Assembly (NCBI GenBank): GCA_050633625.1
Contig: JBOEGW010000003.1
Coordinates: forward strand, 310,001 to 374,000
DNA from: JBOEGW01 sp050633625
GTDB lineage: Bacteria; Pseudomonadota; Alphaproteobacteria; Rhodobacterales; Rhodobacteraceae
Length of the DNA stretch: 64,000 nt
Reading direction: 5' to 3'
A program made the position numbers and the translations under genes. The notes under the pieces are model-generated. The model was given only the letters and a program-made list of their open reading frames with translations. It was not told the DNA's origin and made no database searches. The first letter of the stretch is position 1; the number at the start of each line of letters is the position of its first letter. Below, piece by piece: positions 25,212 through 34,782 of this stretch.

Positions 25212-28000
25212 TATGAGGCCGCCCGTTTTGCGCCTTGGGTGATCGCTTCTCGCAGTTTTGCCTCAAGGGATTTTTGCTTGGCTTCTGAGTGGTATTTCAG
25301 GCCGAACATATCCTTCACATAGAAGCTATCAACGACTTGTTCGCCGTAGGTCGCGATCACGGCGGAGGCGATGTAGACATTGTTGGCGGCCAAGGTTCGC
25401 GTGAGATCATAGAGCAGCGCAGGGCGATCGCGGGTGTCCACTTCGATGATCGTATAAATCTCGCTGCCTTCGTTATCGAACGCGATTGTCGTGGGCACCC
25501 TAAAGGCGCGTTCACGTTTTTTGATTTTGTCGCGGTCAACGATGGCTTCTTTGGCGACGACCTCACCGGCCATGGTTTTATGGATCATGTCTTCAAGACG
25601 TTTGAGGCGGATTTCCTCGTAGGGGTGGCCGTCATGATCTTGTATCCAGAACACTGCGGTCGCCCATCCATCCGAGGACGTATAGGTGCGCGCGTCAACG
25701 ACATTGGCCCCCACGAGCGCCAGCGCCCCGGCAAGCCGGGAGAAAATGCCGGGATGATCGGCCAGCGCAAAGGCCGCGCGCGTAGCGTCCCGGTCTAGGT
25801 CTTGGGTCAGGTCAATGCGCGCTTCGTCTTCGCGGATGCCCTGAAGCAGCTTAGCGAACACGATATGTTCCTCAGTGGACATGCCTTGCCAATACGGATC
25901 ATAGTGGCGAGAGGTTTCGACGCGCAAATCCTTCTTGTCCCATGTAGACAGGGCGTCACGTAGCGCCTTTTTGGCTTTGTCTGCGCGCGCGCCTGTCGAC
26001 AGGGCCTCAATGCCGTTTTCCAGCGCCTTCTTGGTTTCCGCATAAAGCTCACGCAGGAGCATGGCTTTCCAGTTGTTCCACGTCCCCGGCCCCACGCCGC
26101 GAATGTCGCACACTGTCAGCACTAGCAGCAAATCGAGCCGTTTTTTGGATTTCACCGCCTTGGCGAATCCCCTGACTGTGCGCGGATCAGACAGGTCCCG
26201 TTTTTGGGCAACATCCGACATAAGCAGGTGGGAGCGCACCAACCATTCGACGGTCTCGCATTCGGTCTTGGTCATGCCAAGGCGTGCTGTGATTGTGCGC
26301 GACAAGCGGGCACCAAGGATCGAATGATCCTCATCACGGCCTTTGCCGATGTCATGGCACAAGAGCGCCACATAGAGCACTTTGCGATTCACCCCGGCTT
26401 TCAGGATACGCGAGGCGACTGGCAGATCTTCAACCCGTTCGCCCCGTTCGATTTCGGCAAGCGCTGAGATGCATTGGATCGTGTGCTCATCGACAGTATA
26501 GGAGTGATACATATTGAATTGCATCATCGCGACGATGGCCTGGAATTCTGGGATAAATGCCCCCAACACGCCGAGTTCGTTCATACCGCGCAGCGCGCGC
26601 TCTGGGTTGCCATGCTTGAGCAGCGTATCAAGGAAAATACGCACGGCTTCCTTATCGGTGCGCATTGCAGTGTCGATCATGTCAAGGTTGGCTTTGACCA
26701 AGCGCATGGTGTCGGGGTGGATCATCAAGCCCGTGCGCAAGGCCTCCTCATAGATGCGCAGAATGTTAAGCGGCTCTGCGAGAAATGACGTTTCATCCGC
26801 GTGATGGAGCAGACCGTTGACGACCGTAAAGCCATGGCGGACTTTGCGTTTGCGTTTGAAAAGCCCAACGAGCAATGGTTCCTTTTTGACGCGCTCTTCT
26901 TCGAGTTTCGTCAGGAAGATGCGGGTCAAATCACCCACCACCGTCGCATGGCGAAAATAGTCCTGCATGAAATGCTCGACAGCGCGCCGCCCACCGCGGT
27001 CCACATAGCCCATGCGTTCGGCCACATCGACCTGAAGGTCAAAGGTAAGCTGGTCCATCGCGCGGTTTTGCAAGAGGTGCATATGGCAGCGCACGGCCCA
27101 TAGGAAACTGTCTGCATCGATGAAGGTTTGAAATTCTTCGCGGCTGAACATGCCGGTGTTCTTGAGTTCGGCAATCGTGTTCACTTGGTGCATGTATTTG
27201 GCGACCCAGAACAGGGTTTGCAGATCCCGCAATCCGCCTTTGCCCTCTTTCACGTTGGGTTCAACCACGTATCGTTGCCCGCCTTGTTTGCGGTGGCGCT
27301 CGTCGCGCTCCTCAAGTTTGGCTTCGATAAATTCGGCGGCGGTACCGTCAAACAGGTTTTCCCAAAGCTGTTGCGTCAACTCATTGGCGAGGTCTTCGTC
27401 GCCGTCGATATAACGATGCTCCAACAGGGCTGTGCGGATTGTGATGTCTTCTTTGCCAAGACGCAGGCAGTCTTTGATTGTGCGCGAACTATGCCCCACC
27501 TTTAGGCGCAAATCCCAAAGCATGTAGAGCATGTTTTCAATCACGCTCTCCGCCCAAGCTGTGATTTTGTACGGGGTGACAAAAAGCAAATCCACGTCCG
27601 AGTGGGGCGCCATTTCGAACCGCCCATATCCGCCAACGGCCAAGACCGCTAAGCGCTCAGATGCGGTTGGCGTTGCGAGCGGTTGGAGCTTGTCCGTTGC
27701 CACGTGAAATACCGTTTGAACAACGCAATCGGTGAGCCAGGCGTAGGCGCGGGTACATTCATGCGCTGCATAGGGGCGTTTAAGGAACCCTTCCGCGATC
27801 ACCTCTCGCCCGGAATCAATCGCAGTTCGCAAGATTTTGACAGTGGCCATACGCAGCGCGGCCGCGTCTTTTGCATCTTCGGCCGCTACCTCAATCGCGG
27901 ACGAAACCGCCGCCTGATCAAAGATCAAAGCGGCGGCACAAATCAGACCTTCAGCCAGCGTTACTCGGGTGTTCGGAAATTCAGAATCCGGCACCAGCAA
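25211..28000 (-). CDS. glnD: GlnD, bifunctional PII uridylyltransferase/uridylyl-removing enzyme
   Basis: 929 residues in the longest frame, which starts with TTG; a GTG two codons in is equally likely, so the exact start is uncertain. The nucleotidyltransferase motif is VGGYGRFEMAPHSDVDLLF near residue 122. The HD hydrolase motif CHDIGKGRDEDHS lies near 500. Two ACT domains near 730 and 840 (HPGIFSRLAGALAL, RPALLYDLTRTLA) sense glutamine. It controls PII proteins and so nitrogen assimilation. Its 5' end overlaps the LpoA-like gene. Confidence 0.97.
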   Translation of the reverse strand: MLVPDSEFPNTRVTLAEGLICAAALIFDQAAVSSAIEVAAEDAKDAAALRMATVKILRTAIDSGREVIAEGFLKRPYAAHECTRAYAWLTDCVVQTVFHVATDKLQPLATPTASERLAVLAVGGYGRFEMAPHSDVDLLFVTPYKITAWAESVIENMLYMLWDLRLKVGHSSRTIKDCLRLGKEDITIRTALLEHRYIDGDEDLANELTQQLWENLFDGTAAEFIEAKLEERDERHRKQGGQRYVVEPNVKEGKGGLRDLQTLFWVAKYMHQVNTIAELKNTGMFSREEFQTFIDADSFLWAVRCHMHLLQNRAMDQLTFDLQVDVAERMGYVDRGGRRAVEHFMQDYFRHATVVGDLTRIFLTKLEEERVKKEPLLVGLFKRKRKVRHGFTVVNGLLHHADETSFLAEPLNILRIYEEALRTGLMIHPDTMRLVKANLDMIDTAMRTDKEAVRIFLDTLLKHGNPERALRGMNELGVLGAFIPEFQAIVAMMQFNMYHSYTVDEHTIQCISALAEIERGERVEDLPVASRILKAGVNRKVLYVALLCHDIGKGRDEDHSILGARLSRTITARLGMTKTECETVEWLVRSHLLMSDVAQKRDLSDPRTVRGFAKAVKSKKRLDLLLVLTVCDIRGVGPGTWNNWKAMLLRELYAETKKALENGIEALSTGARADKAKKALRDALSTWDKKDLRVETSRHYDPYWQGMSTEEHIVFAKLLQGIREDEARIDLTQDLDRDATRAAFALADHPGIFSRLAGALALVGANVVDARTYTSSDGWATAVFWIQDHDGHPYEEIRLKRLEDMIHKTMAGEVVAKEAIVDRDKIKKRERAFRVPTTIAFDNEGSEIYTIIEVDTRDRPALLYDLTRTLAANNVYIASAVIATYGEQVVDSFYVKDMFGLKYHSEAKQKSLEAKLREAITQGAKRAAS

Positions 28001-29177
28001 AGCTCTTTGGTGCGGGGTCGATCACGACAACCTGTTGGTTTTGGATTTGCGCAATGGCAAGGCCGCGCTCGTTGGTGCCGTCGCCGCGCAGGCGAAATAC
28101 ACCGTTCACCCCGACAAAGCCCTGCGGATTGGTGAGTGCGCTGCCGGTGAGTGCGGAGGAATTGCCACGGTTCACAAGTGCCCCAATGGCCGCGATCCCA
28201 TCATAGGCAAGGCCCGCGATAGGATGTGGGTTTGCGCCATAAGTTGCTTGGTATTTCTGCTGGAACCGTGTGGACAATGTCGGGTCAGGCAGGGCGAACC
28301 AACCGTTTTGCAGCCCCGGCAAGGACAAAGCGTTTGCGGGAATATCCCAGCGGCTCAACCCCATGAACTGCACATTCGCGGGCGATACGCCGTTTTCTGG
28401 CAAAAGCCCCGCAAGGAAGGGCAAGGCGCCATCGGTGCTGGAGGTCATGAAGACAGAAGTTGCCCCTGAGCTTTTGATCTGGCTGGAGGCGGAAGACATG
28501 GCTTGGATGATGCCATTTTGCGACATCTCAAACCCAAGCGTGCCGGCTTGACGTGCGCCGGGCGTATTGGCGATTGCGCGCAAGATTGCGTCCCGACCAA
28601 GGGATTCAGCCGGGCTATTGCCGTTCAGAACGAAGATATCGCCTTTTTGCTGACGCGCGGAGTAGCGCACGATTCGGTTTGCGACGTTTTGAAAGGTATT
28701 CCCAAGGATAAAGACGTTTCCGCCCGCAATATCGGGGTTATTGGAGAAGGCGAGAAGGTTGATACCATCACCTTTCACAGCCACACCCGCGGCCGCCGCG
28801 TTTTGTGCGTAGACTGGTCCGAGAATGATTTTTGCCCCGTTTTGGACCGCGGCTTGGGCCACCGAAGCCGCTTGGGAGGCGTTCCCGGCAGTGTTGTAGA
28901 CACGCAAGTCGATTTGGACGCCCTCAAGCTCGCTCATGGCGAGGCGTGCAGCGTTTTCCAGCGCGGAGGCTAGCGCTGTGTCGTTTGCGTTGCCGGAGCC
29001 GCCAGGCACCAAGAGCGCAACTGGGACTGGTTTTGAGGTGTCGATTTTCGGCCCACCAGAGTTTGCGGTCGGCAAGGCAATGTCGCCACAGGCCGTCAGC
29101 AAGAGAATCGACAACAGTGCCACACAGTAGCCCGTGAACTTGCGGGCTGCGCCCAATACGACAAACATAACTGACAT
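27981..29177 (-). CDS. LpoA-like lipoprotein, penicillin-binding protein activator
   Basis: 398 residues from ATG 29177; ATG 29168 has a better-spaced AAGG. The lipobox is LLTAC near residue 30, so it is lipid-anchored. The rest is a periplasmic binding-protein type I fold: PVPVALLVPGGSGNAND, then KIILGPVYAQNAAAAG, LAFSNNP, and AYDGIAAIGAL. In this family LpoA activates PBP1a; alphaproteobacterial members lie beside rsmI, as here. The family assignment is good, the PBP partner unproven. Confidence 0.88.
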   Translation of the reverse strand: MSVMFVVLGAARKFTGYCVALLSILLLTACGDIALPTANSGGPKIDTSKPVPVALLVPGGSGNANDTALASALENAARLAMSELEGVQIDLRVYNTAGNASQAASVAQAAVQNGAKIILGPVYAQNAAAAGVAVKGDGINLLAFSNNPDIAGGNVFILGNTFQNVANRIVRYSARQQKGDIFVLNGNSPAESLGRDAILRAIANTPGARQAGTLGFEMSQNGIIQAMSSASSQIKSSGATSVFMTSSTDGALPFLAGLLPENGVSPANVQFMGLSRWDIPANALSLPGLQNGWFALPDPTLSTRFQQKYQATYGANPHPIAGLAYDGIAAIGALVNRGNSSALTGSALTNPQGFVGVNGVFRLRGDGTNERGLAIAQIQNQQVVVIDPAPKSFAGAGF

Positions 29178-29261
29178 CCTTATCTCAAACCCTTATGCAG
29201 ACGACAGACTCGCCCGCCGCTTTGCGCTCATCATAAACGCCATGACAGTCAGGTCCACCCA

Positions 29262-30122
29262 TTGACAGACGAGAATCATAAACTCCCCGCTGGTCTTTAC
29301 CTTGTAGCCACCCCGATCGGGAACGCACGCGATATAACGCTCAGGGCGTTGGATATTTTGGGTGATTGCGATGTGATTGCGGCGGAAGACACGCGCACCG
29401 CTCGCAAATTGATGGATATTCACGGGATCAAGGCCGGGTCACGGCAAATCATCGCCTACCACGACCATTCCGGTGCGGCAGGGCGATCGGGGATTTTGAA
29501 GCTGATCAAGGCTGGGAAGTCGGTCGCTTATGTGAGCGAAGCGGGCACGCCCTTGGTGGCAGATCCGGGCTACGCGCTGGCACGCGACGTGGCAAAAGCA
29601 GGGTATTTGGTCACGGCAGCCCCCGGAGCCTCGGCGGTCTTGGCCGGGTTAAGTTTGTCCGGCCTGCCATCTGACCGGTTTTTATTCGCCGGATTCGCAC
29701 CAAGTGGAAAATCAGCGCGTCAAACATGGCTTAAAGAGCTGCTCGGCCTACCAACAACGCTTGTGATCTATGAAAGCCCCAAACGGATTCATTCTTTGTT
29801 AAGCGACTTGTGCGACCTTGCAGCAGAGACCCGCGAAGCCGCCATTGCGAGGGAATTGACGAAGCATTTTGAGGAGGTCATGCGCGGGACTTTGGCGCAG
29901 TTGCAAGAGGAACTTTCCGGGCGGGCTTTGAAAGGCGAAATCGTTGTGATCTTGGACCGAGGTCGCGAGGAGGTTGGTCAGGACACTATGGAAACGGCAC
30001 TGCGGCGCGCGATGGATGACATGAGCTTGAAGGATGCCGTGCAAGCGGTCTCCGAGGCGTATGACTTGCCCCGGCGCAAGGTGTACCAGAGCGCTTTGGA
30101 GCTGGACAAAGACGGCGACTAG
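29262..30122 (+). CDS. rsmI: RsmI, 16S rRNA C1402 2'-O-methyltransferase
   Basis: 286 residues. No ATG fits; a TTG at 29262 with AGGTCC upstream is the likely start. Tetrapyrrole-methylase fold motifs are LYLVATPIGNARDITLRAL, VIAAEDTRTARKL, YVSEAGTPLVADPG and TAAPGASAVLAGLSLSG. It methylates the ribose of C1402 in 16S rRNA. It diverges from the LpoA-like gene and precedes yraN, the usual order. Confidence 0.96.
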   Translation: MTDENHKLPAGLYLVATPIGNARDITLRALDILGDCDVIAAEDTRTARKLMDIHGIKAGSRQIIAYHDHSGAAGRSGILKLIKAGKSVAYVSEAGTPLVADPGYALARDVAKAGYLVTAAPGASAVLAGLSLSGLPSDRFLFAGFAPSGKSARQTWLKELLGLPTTLVIYESPKRIHSLLSDLCDLAAETREAAIARELTKHFEEVMRGTLAQLQEELSGRALKGEIVVILDRGREEVGQDTMETALRRAMDDMSLKDAVQAVSEAYDLPRRKVYQSALELDKDGD

Positions 30123-30165
30123 GGGACGGCGACTAAGGCACAGTGACTGAATTTGGAGACAGACT

Positions 30166-30522
30166 ATGAGCGGTATTGTGAATTTTCTGAGCGGCGTGTC
30201 TGCCGAGGATGCGGTTGCGGCTGATTATGAGCGGCGCGGCATGCCCGTTGTCGCCAAACGCTGGCGCGGCTCGCGCGGCGAAATAGATTTGGTAGCGCGC
30301 GATGGTGATGGATTCGTGTTTGTTGAAGTGAAAAAGTCCAAAACGATTGCCCGCGCGGCGCAACGTCTTTCAATGGCGCAGCTGGGACGCATTTGTAATA
30401 CCGCTTTGGAATTTGTCGCCGGACAACCGATGGGCCAGCTGACAGAAATGCGGTTTGATTTTGCCCGCGTTGATGGGCAAGGACGATTTGACATACTTGA
30501 AAACGCAACCCAATTGACTTGA
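30166..30522 (+). CDS. yraN: YraN family protein (UPF0102), nuclease-like
   Basis: 118 residues with TTGGAGAC ribosome site. The endonuclease-like core is intact: AADYERRGMPVVAKRWRG, GEIDLVARDGDGFVFVEVKKS, with the E-ID...VEVK pattern of the PD-(D/E)xK fold, then MAQLGRICNTA. The role is unproven. It sits between rsmI and gshB. Confidence 0.93.
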   Translation: MSGIVNFLSGVSAEDAVAADYERRGMPVVAKRWRGSRGEIDLVARDGDGFVFVEVKKSKTIARAAQRLSMAQLGRICNTALEFVAGQPMGQLTEMRFDFARVDGQGRFDILENATQLT

Positions 30523-30590
30523 TGCTTTGAACCTGACCCATTGCCCTTGCTGCCCGTGTGCGCCATGTAATGGGAAAAGCGGAGACAGGT

Positions 30591-31532
30591 ATGAGCCTCA
30601 AAGTTGCTATCCAAATGGATCCAATCGACGCGATTAATATCGACGCCGATTCATCATTTCGCATTGCTGAAGAAGCGCAGGCCCGCGGGCATGAGCTGTT
30701 TTTCTACACACCAGACAAGCTCGCCTATCGCGAAGGCAAAGTGATCGCGCGCGGCTGGCCTTTGACGGTGCGCCGGGAAAAAGGCAATCATTTCACTCTT
30801 GGGACTGAACAAGATATTAATCTTGCGGATTTGGACGTTGTTTGGCTGCGCCAAGACCCCCCGTTTGACATGGGCTACATCACAACGACTCATATTTTGG
30901 ACATGGTCCATCCTGACACGCTCGTGGTGAACGATCCTTTTTGGGTACGCAATTACCCGGAAAAACTCTTGGTCCTGCAATTTCCTGATTTGACGCCGCC
31001 GACCATGATTGCGCGGTCTCTTGATATGATTAAGGAATTCAAAGCCGAGCATGGCGATATGATCCTCAAGCCGCTTTATGGGAACGGCGGGGCTGGCGTG
31101 TTTCGGCTTGGCCCGGATGATCGCAACCTCGCGTCTTTGCATGAGCTTTTCTCTGGCATTAACAATGAGCCGTTGATTGCACAAAAATTCCTGCCTGCCG
31201 TGAGCAAAGGCGACAAACGGGTGATTTTGGTGAATGGCGAGCCGGTTGGCGCGATCAACCGCGTACCTGCGCAAGGGGAAACGCGCTCCAACATGCATGT
31301 TGGAGGGCGCCCGGAGAAGGTTGGGCTGACGGACCGTGACCTTGAAATCTGCGCGCGCATTGGGCCTGTGCTGCGCGAAAAAGGCCAGATTTTTGTGGGG
31401 ATTGACGTGATCGGTGATTGGCTGACGGAAATCAACGTGACCTCGCCCACGGGCATCCAAGAACTTGAACGGTTCGACGGCACAAACATTGCCGCCAAAA
31501 TATGGGAAGCGATTGAGGCCAGACGCGCATGA
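30591..31532 (+). CDS. gshB: Glutathione synthetase
   Basis: 313 residues from ATG 30591 (MSLKVAIQMDPIDAINIDAD), a typical start. ATP-grasp motifs include MILKPLYGNGGAGVFRL, KRVILVNGEPVGAINR, and GIDVIGDWLTEINVTSPTG. It adds glycine to gamma-glutamylcysteine; the first-step enzyme gshA is at 58182 in this window. It overlaps the esterase gene by ATGA. Confidence 0.98.
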   Translation: MSLKVAIQMDPIDAINIDADSSFRIAEEAQARGHELFFYTPDKLAYREGKVIARGWPLTVRREKGNHFTLGTEQDINLADLDVVWLRQDPPFDMGYITTTHILDMVHPDTLVVNDPFWVRNYPEKLLVLQFPDLTPPTMIARSLDMIKEFKAEHGDMILKPLYGNGGAGVFRLGPDDRNLASLHELFSGINNEPLIAQKFLPAVSKGDKRVILVNGEPVGAINRVPAQGETRSNMHVGGRPEKVGLTDRDLEICARIGPVLREKGQIFVGIDVIGDWLTEINVTSPTGIQELERFDGTNIAAKIWEAIEARRA

Positions 31533-32440
31533 GCCTGAGGTTGCGCCTCATTTCCTTCTTCTTGCGGGTGTTTGCCAAGACTCTGTTGCGCCGCGCGAAA
31601 GACCCGGCACGGAATCGAGATTTGTTGAATTTGGGCGCGAAGTTCATGTTTCGCGCGCCGCCTTACGCTCTTTATCTTGACGAAGATTTGGTGCCGGGGC
31701 TGAGCAGTATGTGGATTTCGGCGCGCCCCGGCTCGCGCCCGCCGCGCGCAGGTAAGGTCATGCTGTACTTGCACGGAGGTGGGTTCATCGCGGGAAGCCC
31801 GCAAACGCACCGCGCGATGTTGGCACGGCTTGCATGGATGACGGGAATTGAAGTGTGTGCGCCGGATTATCGGATTTCGCCCGAACATGTTTTCCCTGAT
31901 GCCCTGAACGACACCCGCGCGGCCCATGAGGCGCTGATCGCGAAGGGCTACGCGCCCGAGAACATTCTACTTGGGGGAGACAGCGCCGGTGGTGCGTTTG
32001 TCTTGGCGCTTCTGTCTGAGCTTTGCGCGCAGGATCGCCGCCCAGCCGGTGTTGTTTGCTTTACGCCTGTCACCGATTTGACGTTTTCTGGGGATTCGAT
32101 GACGGAAAACGCGCAGGCGGATCATTTTTTGCCGCCAGAGCGCAAAGGCGATGTGCAGCATTGGTATTTGCGCGGGGCGGACCCACATGATCCACAGGCG
32201 TCGCCGTTGTTTGCTGAGTTTGACGCCCCGCCGCCTGTGTATTTCCAATATAGCGAAACCGAGATTTTGCGTGACGATAGTGTGCGTATGGCCGCGGTCT
32301 TGCGCGCTGCGGGCGGCGAGGTGGTTGAGGATGTCTGGCCCGATGCCCCTCATGTTTTTCCAATTTTTGACGGGCTTGTGCCAGAAGCGCGTATCGCTTT
32401 ACAGCGCATGGCGGATTTCATGAACCGCTGTTTTGCCTAG
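31529..32440 (+). CDS. Alpha/beta hydrolase, hormone-sensitive-lipase family esterase
   Basis: 303 residues. The oxyanion-hole motif is YLHGGGFIAGSP near residue 88. The nucleophile motif is GGDSAGGA near 149. The acid and His are in SETEILRDDSVR and DAPHVFPIF. These define the HSL (type IV) carboxylesterases. It overlaps gshB. The substrate cannot be told. Confidence 0.92.
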   Translation: MSLRLRLISFFLRVFAKTLLRRAKDPARNRDLLNLGAKFMFRAPPYALYLDEDLVPGLSSMWISARPGSRPPRAGKVMLYLHGGGFIAGSPQTHRAMLARLAWMTGIEVCAPDYRISPEHVFPDALNDTRAAHEALIAKGYAPENILLGGDSAGGAFVLALLSELCAQDRRPAGVVCFTPVTDLTFSGDSMTENAQADHFLPPERKGDVQHWYLRGADPHDPQASPLFAEFDAPPPVYFQYSETEILRDDSVRMAAVLRAAGGEVVEDVWPDAPHVFPIFDGLVPEARIALQRMADFMNRCFA

Positions 32441-32447
32441 GTGCCTC

Positions 32448-33953
32448 TCACCCCTGAGCGAGCCGAAATCCGAGCGCTTCTGCGATGTGGTTGCGCCCGA
32501 CAGTTTCAAGTCCATCCAAGTCCGCGATTGTGCGCGCGACACGCAAGACCCGGTGGTAGCCACGCGCTGAGAGTTTGAACTTGTCCGCCGCGCGCAATAG
32601 CATCTCTCGCCCGGCCGCGTCAGGCGTTGCGAAGCGATCAAGTAACTCGCCTTCCATATCCGCGTTGACACGGTGGTTTTCCAGCCCTTCGAACCGCGCC
32701 GTTTGGCGCGCGCGCGCTGCCGCGACACGGGCGGCGACCACCGCGCTGCGATCCCCGGATGGGGCAGTTTCGAGGTCTTGAATGGAGACAGGTGCCACAT
32801 CTACCCGGAGGTCGAACCGATCCAAGAGCGGGCCAGATATGCGGCCCAGATAGTCCTCCGCGCAGGCGGGGGCGCGGGTGCACGCCAGCGCCGCATCGGC
32901 GATATGACCGCATTTGCAGGGGTTGGCCGCGGCGATCAGCATGAAACGACAGGGGTAGCGCACATGCGCATTGGCGCGCGCGACGACAACTTCGCCGGTC
33001 TCTATGGGTTGGCGCAGGGTTTCAAGGACTGGACGGCCAAATTCGGGAAACTCATCGAGAAACAACACGCCATTGTGCGCAAGGCTGATTTCACCGGGCA
33101 TGGCACCGCGCCCGCCCCCAACGATGGAAGCCATGGACGCCGTGTGATGCGGGTCGCGGTAGGGGCGCGCACGCGAAATCCCGCCCTCATCAATAAGGCC
33201 TGACACCGAATGGATCATGGAGGTTTCCAGCGCCTCTGCGGGGGACAGCGGCGGCAAGATCGACGGGAGCCGCGCGGCGAGCATGGATTTTCCCGCACCC
33301 GGCGCGCCGACCATGAACATATGATGGCGACCCGCAGCCGCAATTTCCAAGGCGCGTTTGGCCCGTTCTTGGCCGCGCACCTCGCTCATATCTTGGATTT
33401 TTGGCGCGTCTTTCACCTCGCCCGGCACTGCGGGAACGATTGGGGCTTGGCCAGAGAAATGTTGCACGACGCCAGCGAGGGACGGGGCCGCGATCACATT
33501 GGCGGCGCCCACCCAGGCAGCTTCGGCGCCGGATGCGGATGGGCACACCAAAGTGCGCCCCCCTTGCGCGGCGGCCATGGCGGCAGGGAGCGCACCGATC
33601 ACCGGCACCAATGTGCCATCCAAAGACAGCTCGCCAAGTGCCATTGTGGATTTTATGTCATCCACGGGCAGGACACCGATTGCGGCGAGCAGGGACATGG
33701 CGATTGGCAGGTCAAAATGCGAGCCATATTTGGGCAGATCGGCGGGGGATAGGTTGATGGTGATCTTCTTTGAGGGGAGCGCGATTGACATGGCTGCCAA
33801 TGCGGCACGCACCCGATCGCGGGCCTCAGAGACGGCTTTATCCGGCAGTCCCACGATAGAAAATCCGGGCAACCCGGGGGCAAGCGCGCATTGCACTTCA
33901 ACCGGGCGCGCCGCGACGCCTTCGAATGCGACCGTATAGGCCCAAGCGACCAT
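32448..33953 (-). CDS. comM: ComM/YifB, Mg-chelatase-like AAA ATPase
   Basis: 501 residues. The N-terminal ChlI-like domain has GLPGFSIVGLPDKAVSEARD and ITINLSPADLPK. Walker A is VGAPGAGKSMLAARLP near residue 217, Walker B is GVLFLDEFPEF near 292, and the C-terminal domain contains CKCGH, DRFDLRVDV and ARGYHRVLRVARTIADL. ComM helicases promote branch migration during natural transformation. In Rhodobacter capsulatus comM is required in recipients of GTA DNA and is CtrA-dependent. A CtrA-like box is 48-63 bases upstream here. Confidence 0.96.
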   Translation of the reverse strand: MVAWAYTVAFEGVAARPVEVQCALAPGLPGFSIVGLPDKAVSEARDRVRAALAAMSIALPSKKITINLSPADLPKYGSHFDLPIAMSLLAAIGVLPVDDIKSTMALGELSLDGTLVPVIGALPAAMAAAQGGRTLVCPSASGAEAAWVGAANVIAAPSLAGVVQHFSGQAPIVPAVPGEVKDAPKIQDMSEVRGQERAKRALEIAAAGRHHMFMVGAPGAGKSMLAARLPSILPPLSPAEALETSMIHSVSGLIDEGGISRARPYRDPHHTASMASIVGGGRGAMPGEISLAHNGVLFLDEFPEFGRPVLETLRQPIETGEVVVARANAHVRYPCRFMLIAAANPCKCGHIADAALACTRAPACAEDYLGRISGPLLDRFDLRVDVAPVSIQDLETAPSGDRSAVVAARVAAARARQTARFEGLENHRVNADMEGELLDRFATPDAAGREMLLRAADKFKLSARGYHRVLRVARTIADLDGLETVGRNHIAEALGFRLAQG

Positions 33954-34000
33954 GATGGACTTCCCCTATTGCTACGCGTCATAGGGTAACGAAATCATGG

Positions 34001-34016
34001 TTGAGAAAAGGTTAAC
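34001..34016. promoter_or_regulatory. CtrA-like box upstream of comM
   Basis: TTGA at 34001-34004, seven bases, then TTAAC at 34012-34016 matches the CtrA consensus TTAA-N7-TTAAC with one mismatch. It lies 48 bases before the comM start, in the short gap between comM and the GST gene. It is a motif match by eye. Confidence 0.45.
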
Positions 34017-34032
34017 GCTGGCTGGAGCGGGT

Positions 34033-34725
34033 TTACGAAAATGAACCGGGCCACTCTTTATGCGGAAGATCAAGCGCGTAGGGCACCGGATCATAGGTGG
34101 TTTTTAGCCCCTCGGCGCGCCATGCTTTAAACGCGGGATCAGCCAAATGCGCTGCCACATATCGGGCGGCGTCTTCTTTCAGTTGCAAACCGTAGCCGGC
34201 AAAGCGCGCCGCGATTGGGGCGTAAAACACATCAGCAAGGCTGTAGTCACCAAATAACCAAGGGCCATCATTTTCGTCGCAGGTCGCGCGTGCAACCGCC
34301 CAAAGCTCCTCAATGCGCGCAACGTCCGCGCGCACCGCCTCGGAAGGTTGAAAACCGATATACTGATGCAACAGTTGCATTGGGCAGTCCGTGCGCAACG
34401 CGCTAAATCCAGCGTGCATTTCCGACACCAACCAGCGCGCAAGGGCGCGGCGGGAGGCATCCTTAGGCCACATGCCAACGTCCGGGTGCCGCTCTGCCAG
34501 TGTTTCAGCCATGGCGAGGGTTTCGCCCACGATAGTTGCGTCCGGGCAGCGCATGACGGGCACAAGGCGCGCAGGTGCAAACGGCGCGAGATCGGCGGCC
34601 ATCGTGCCAGAATACAGCCCAACATGGTGGACGCGGTACGGGAGCGCGAATTTTTCAAACATCAGCCAGCCGCGCAGCGACCAGCTAGAGAAGGTTTCGT
34701 CGCCTATATAAAGATCATATGTCAT
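34033..34725 (-). CDS. Glutathione S-transferase family protein
   Basis: 230 residues from ATG 34725; an upstream TTG in the same frame was rejected. The thioredoxin-like N-terminal domain has the catalytic-site region DETFSSWSLRGWLMFEK with Ser residues, and LVPVMRCPDATIVGETLAMAE for glutathione binding. The C-terminal helical domain has PWLFGDYSLADVFYAPIAARF, the usual GST motif. The reaction is unknown. Confidence 0.92.
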   Translation of the reverse strand: MTYDLYIGDETFSSWSLRGWLMFEKFALPYRVHHVGLYSGTMAADLAPFAPARLVPVMRCPDATIVGETLAMAETLAERHPDVGMWPKDASRRALARWLVSEMHAGFSALRTDCPMQLLHQYIGFQPSEAVRADVARIEELWAVARATCDENDGPWLFGDYSLADVFYAPIAARFAGYGLQLKEDAARYVAAHLADPAFKAWRAEGLKTTYDPVPYALDLPHKEWPGSFS

Positions 34726-34782
34726 GCTGACAGAATGCGCTGCGCGCTGCGCCACGTCCAATCGAATTTTGTGCGCGGACCA

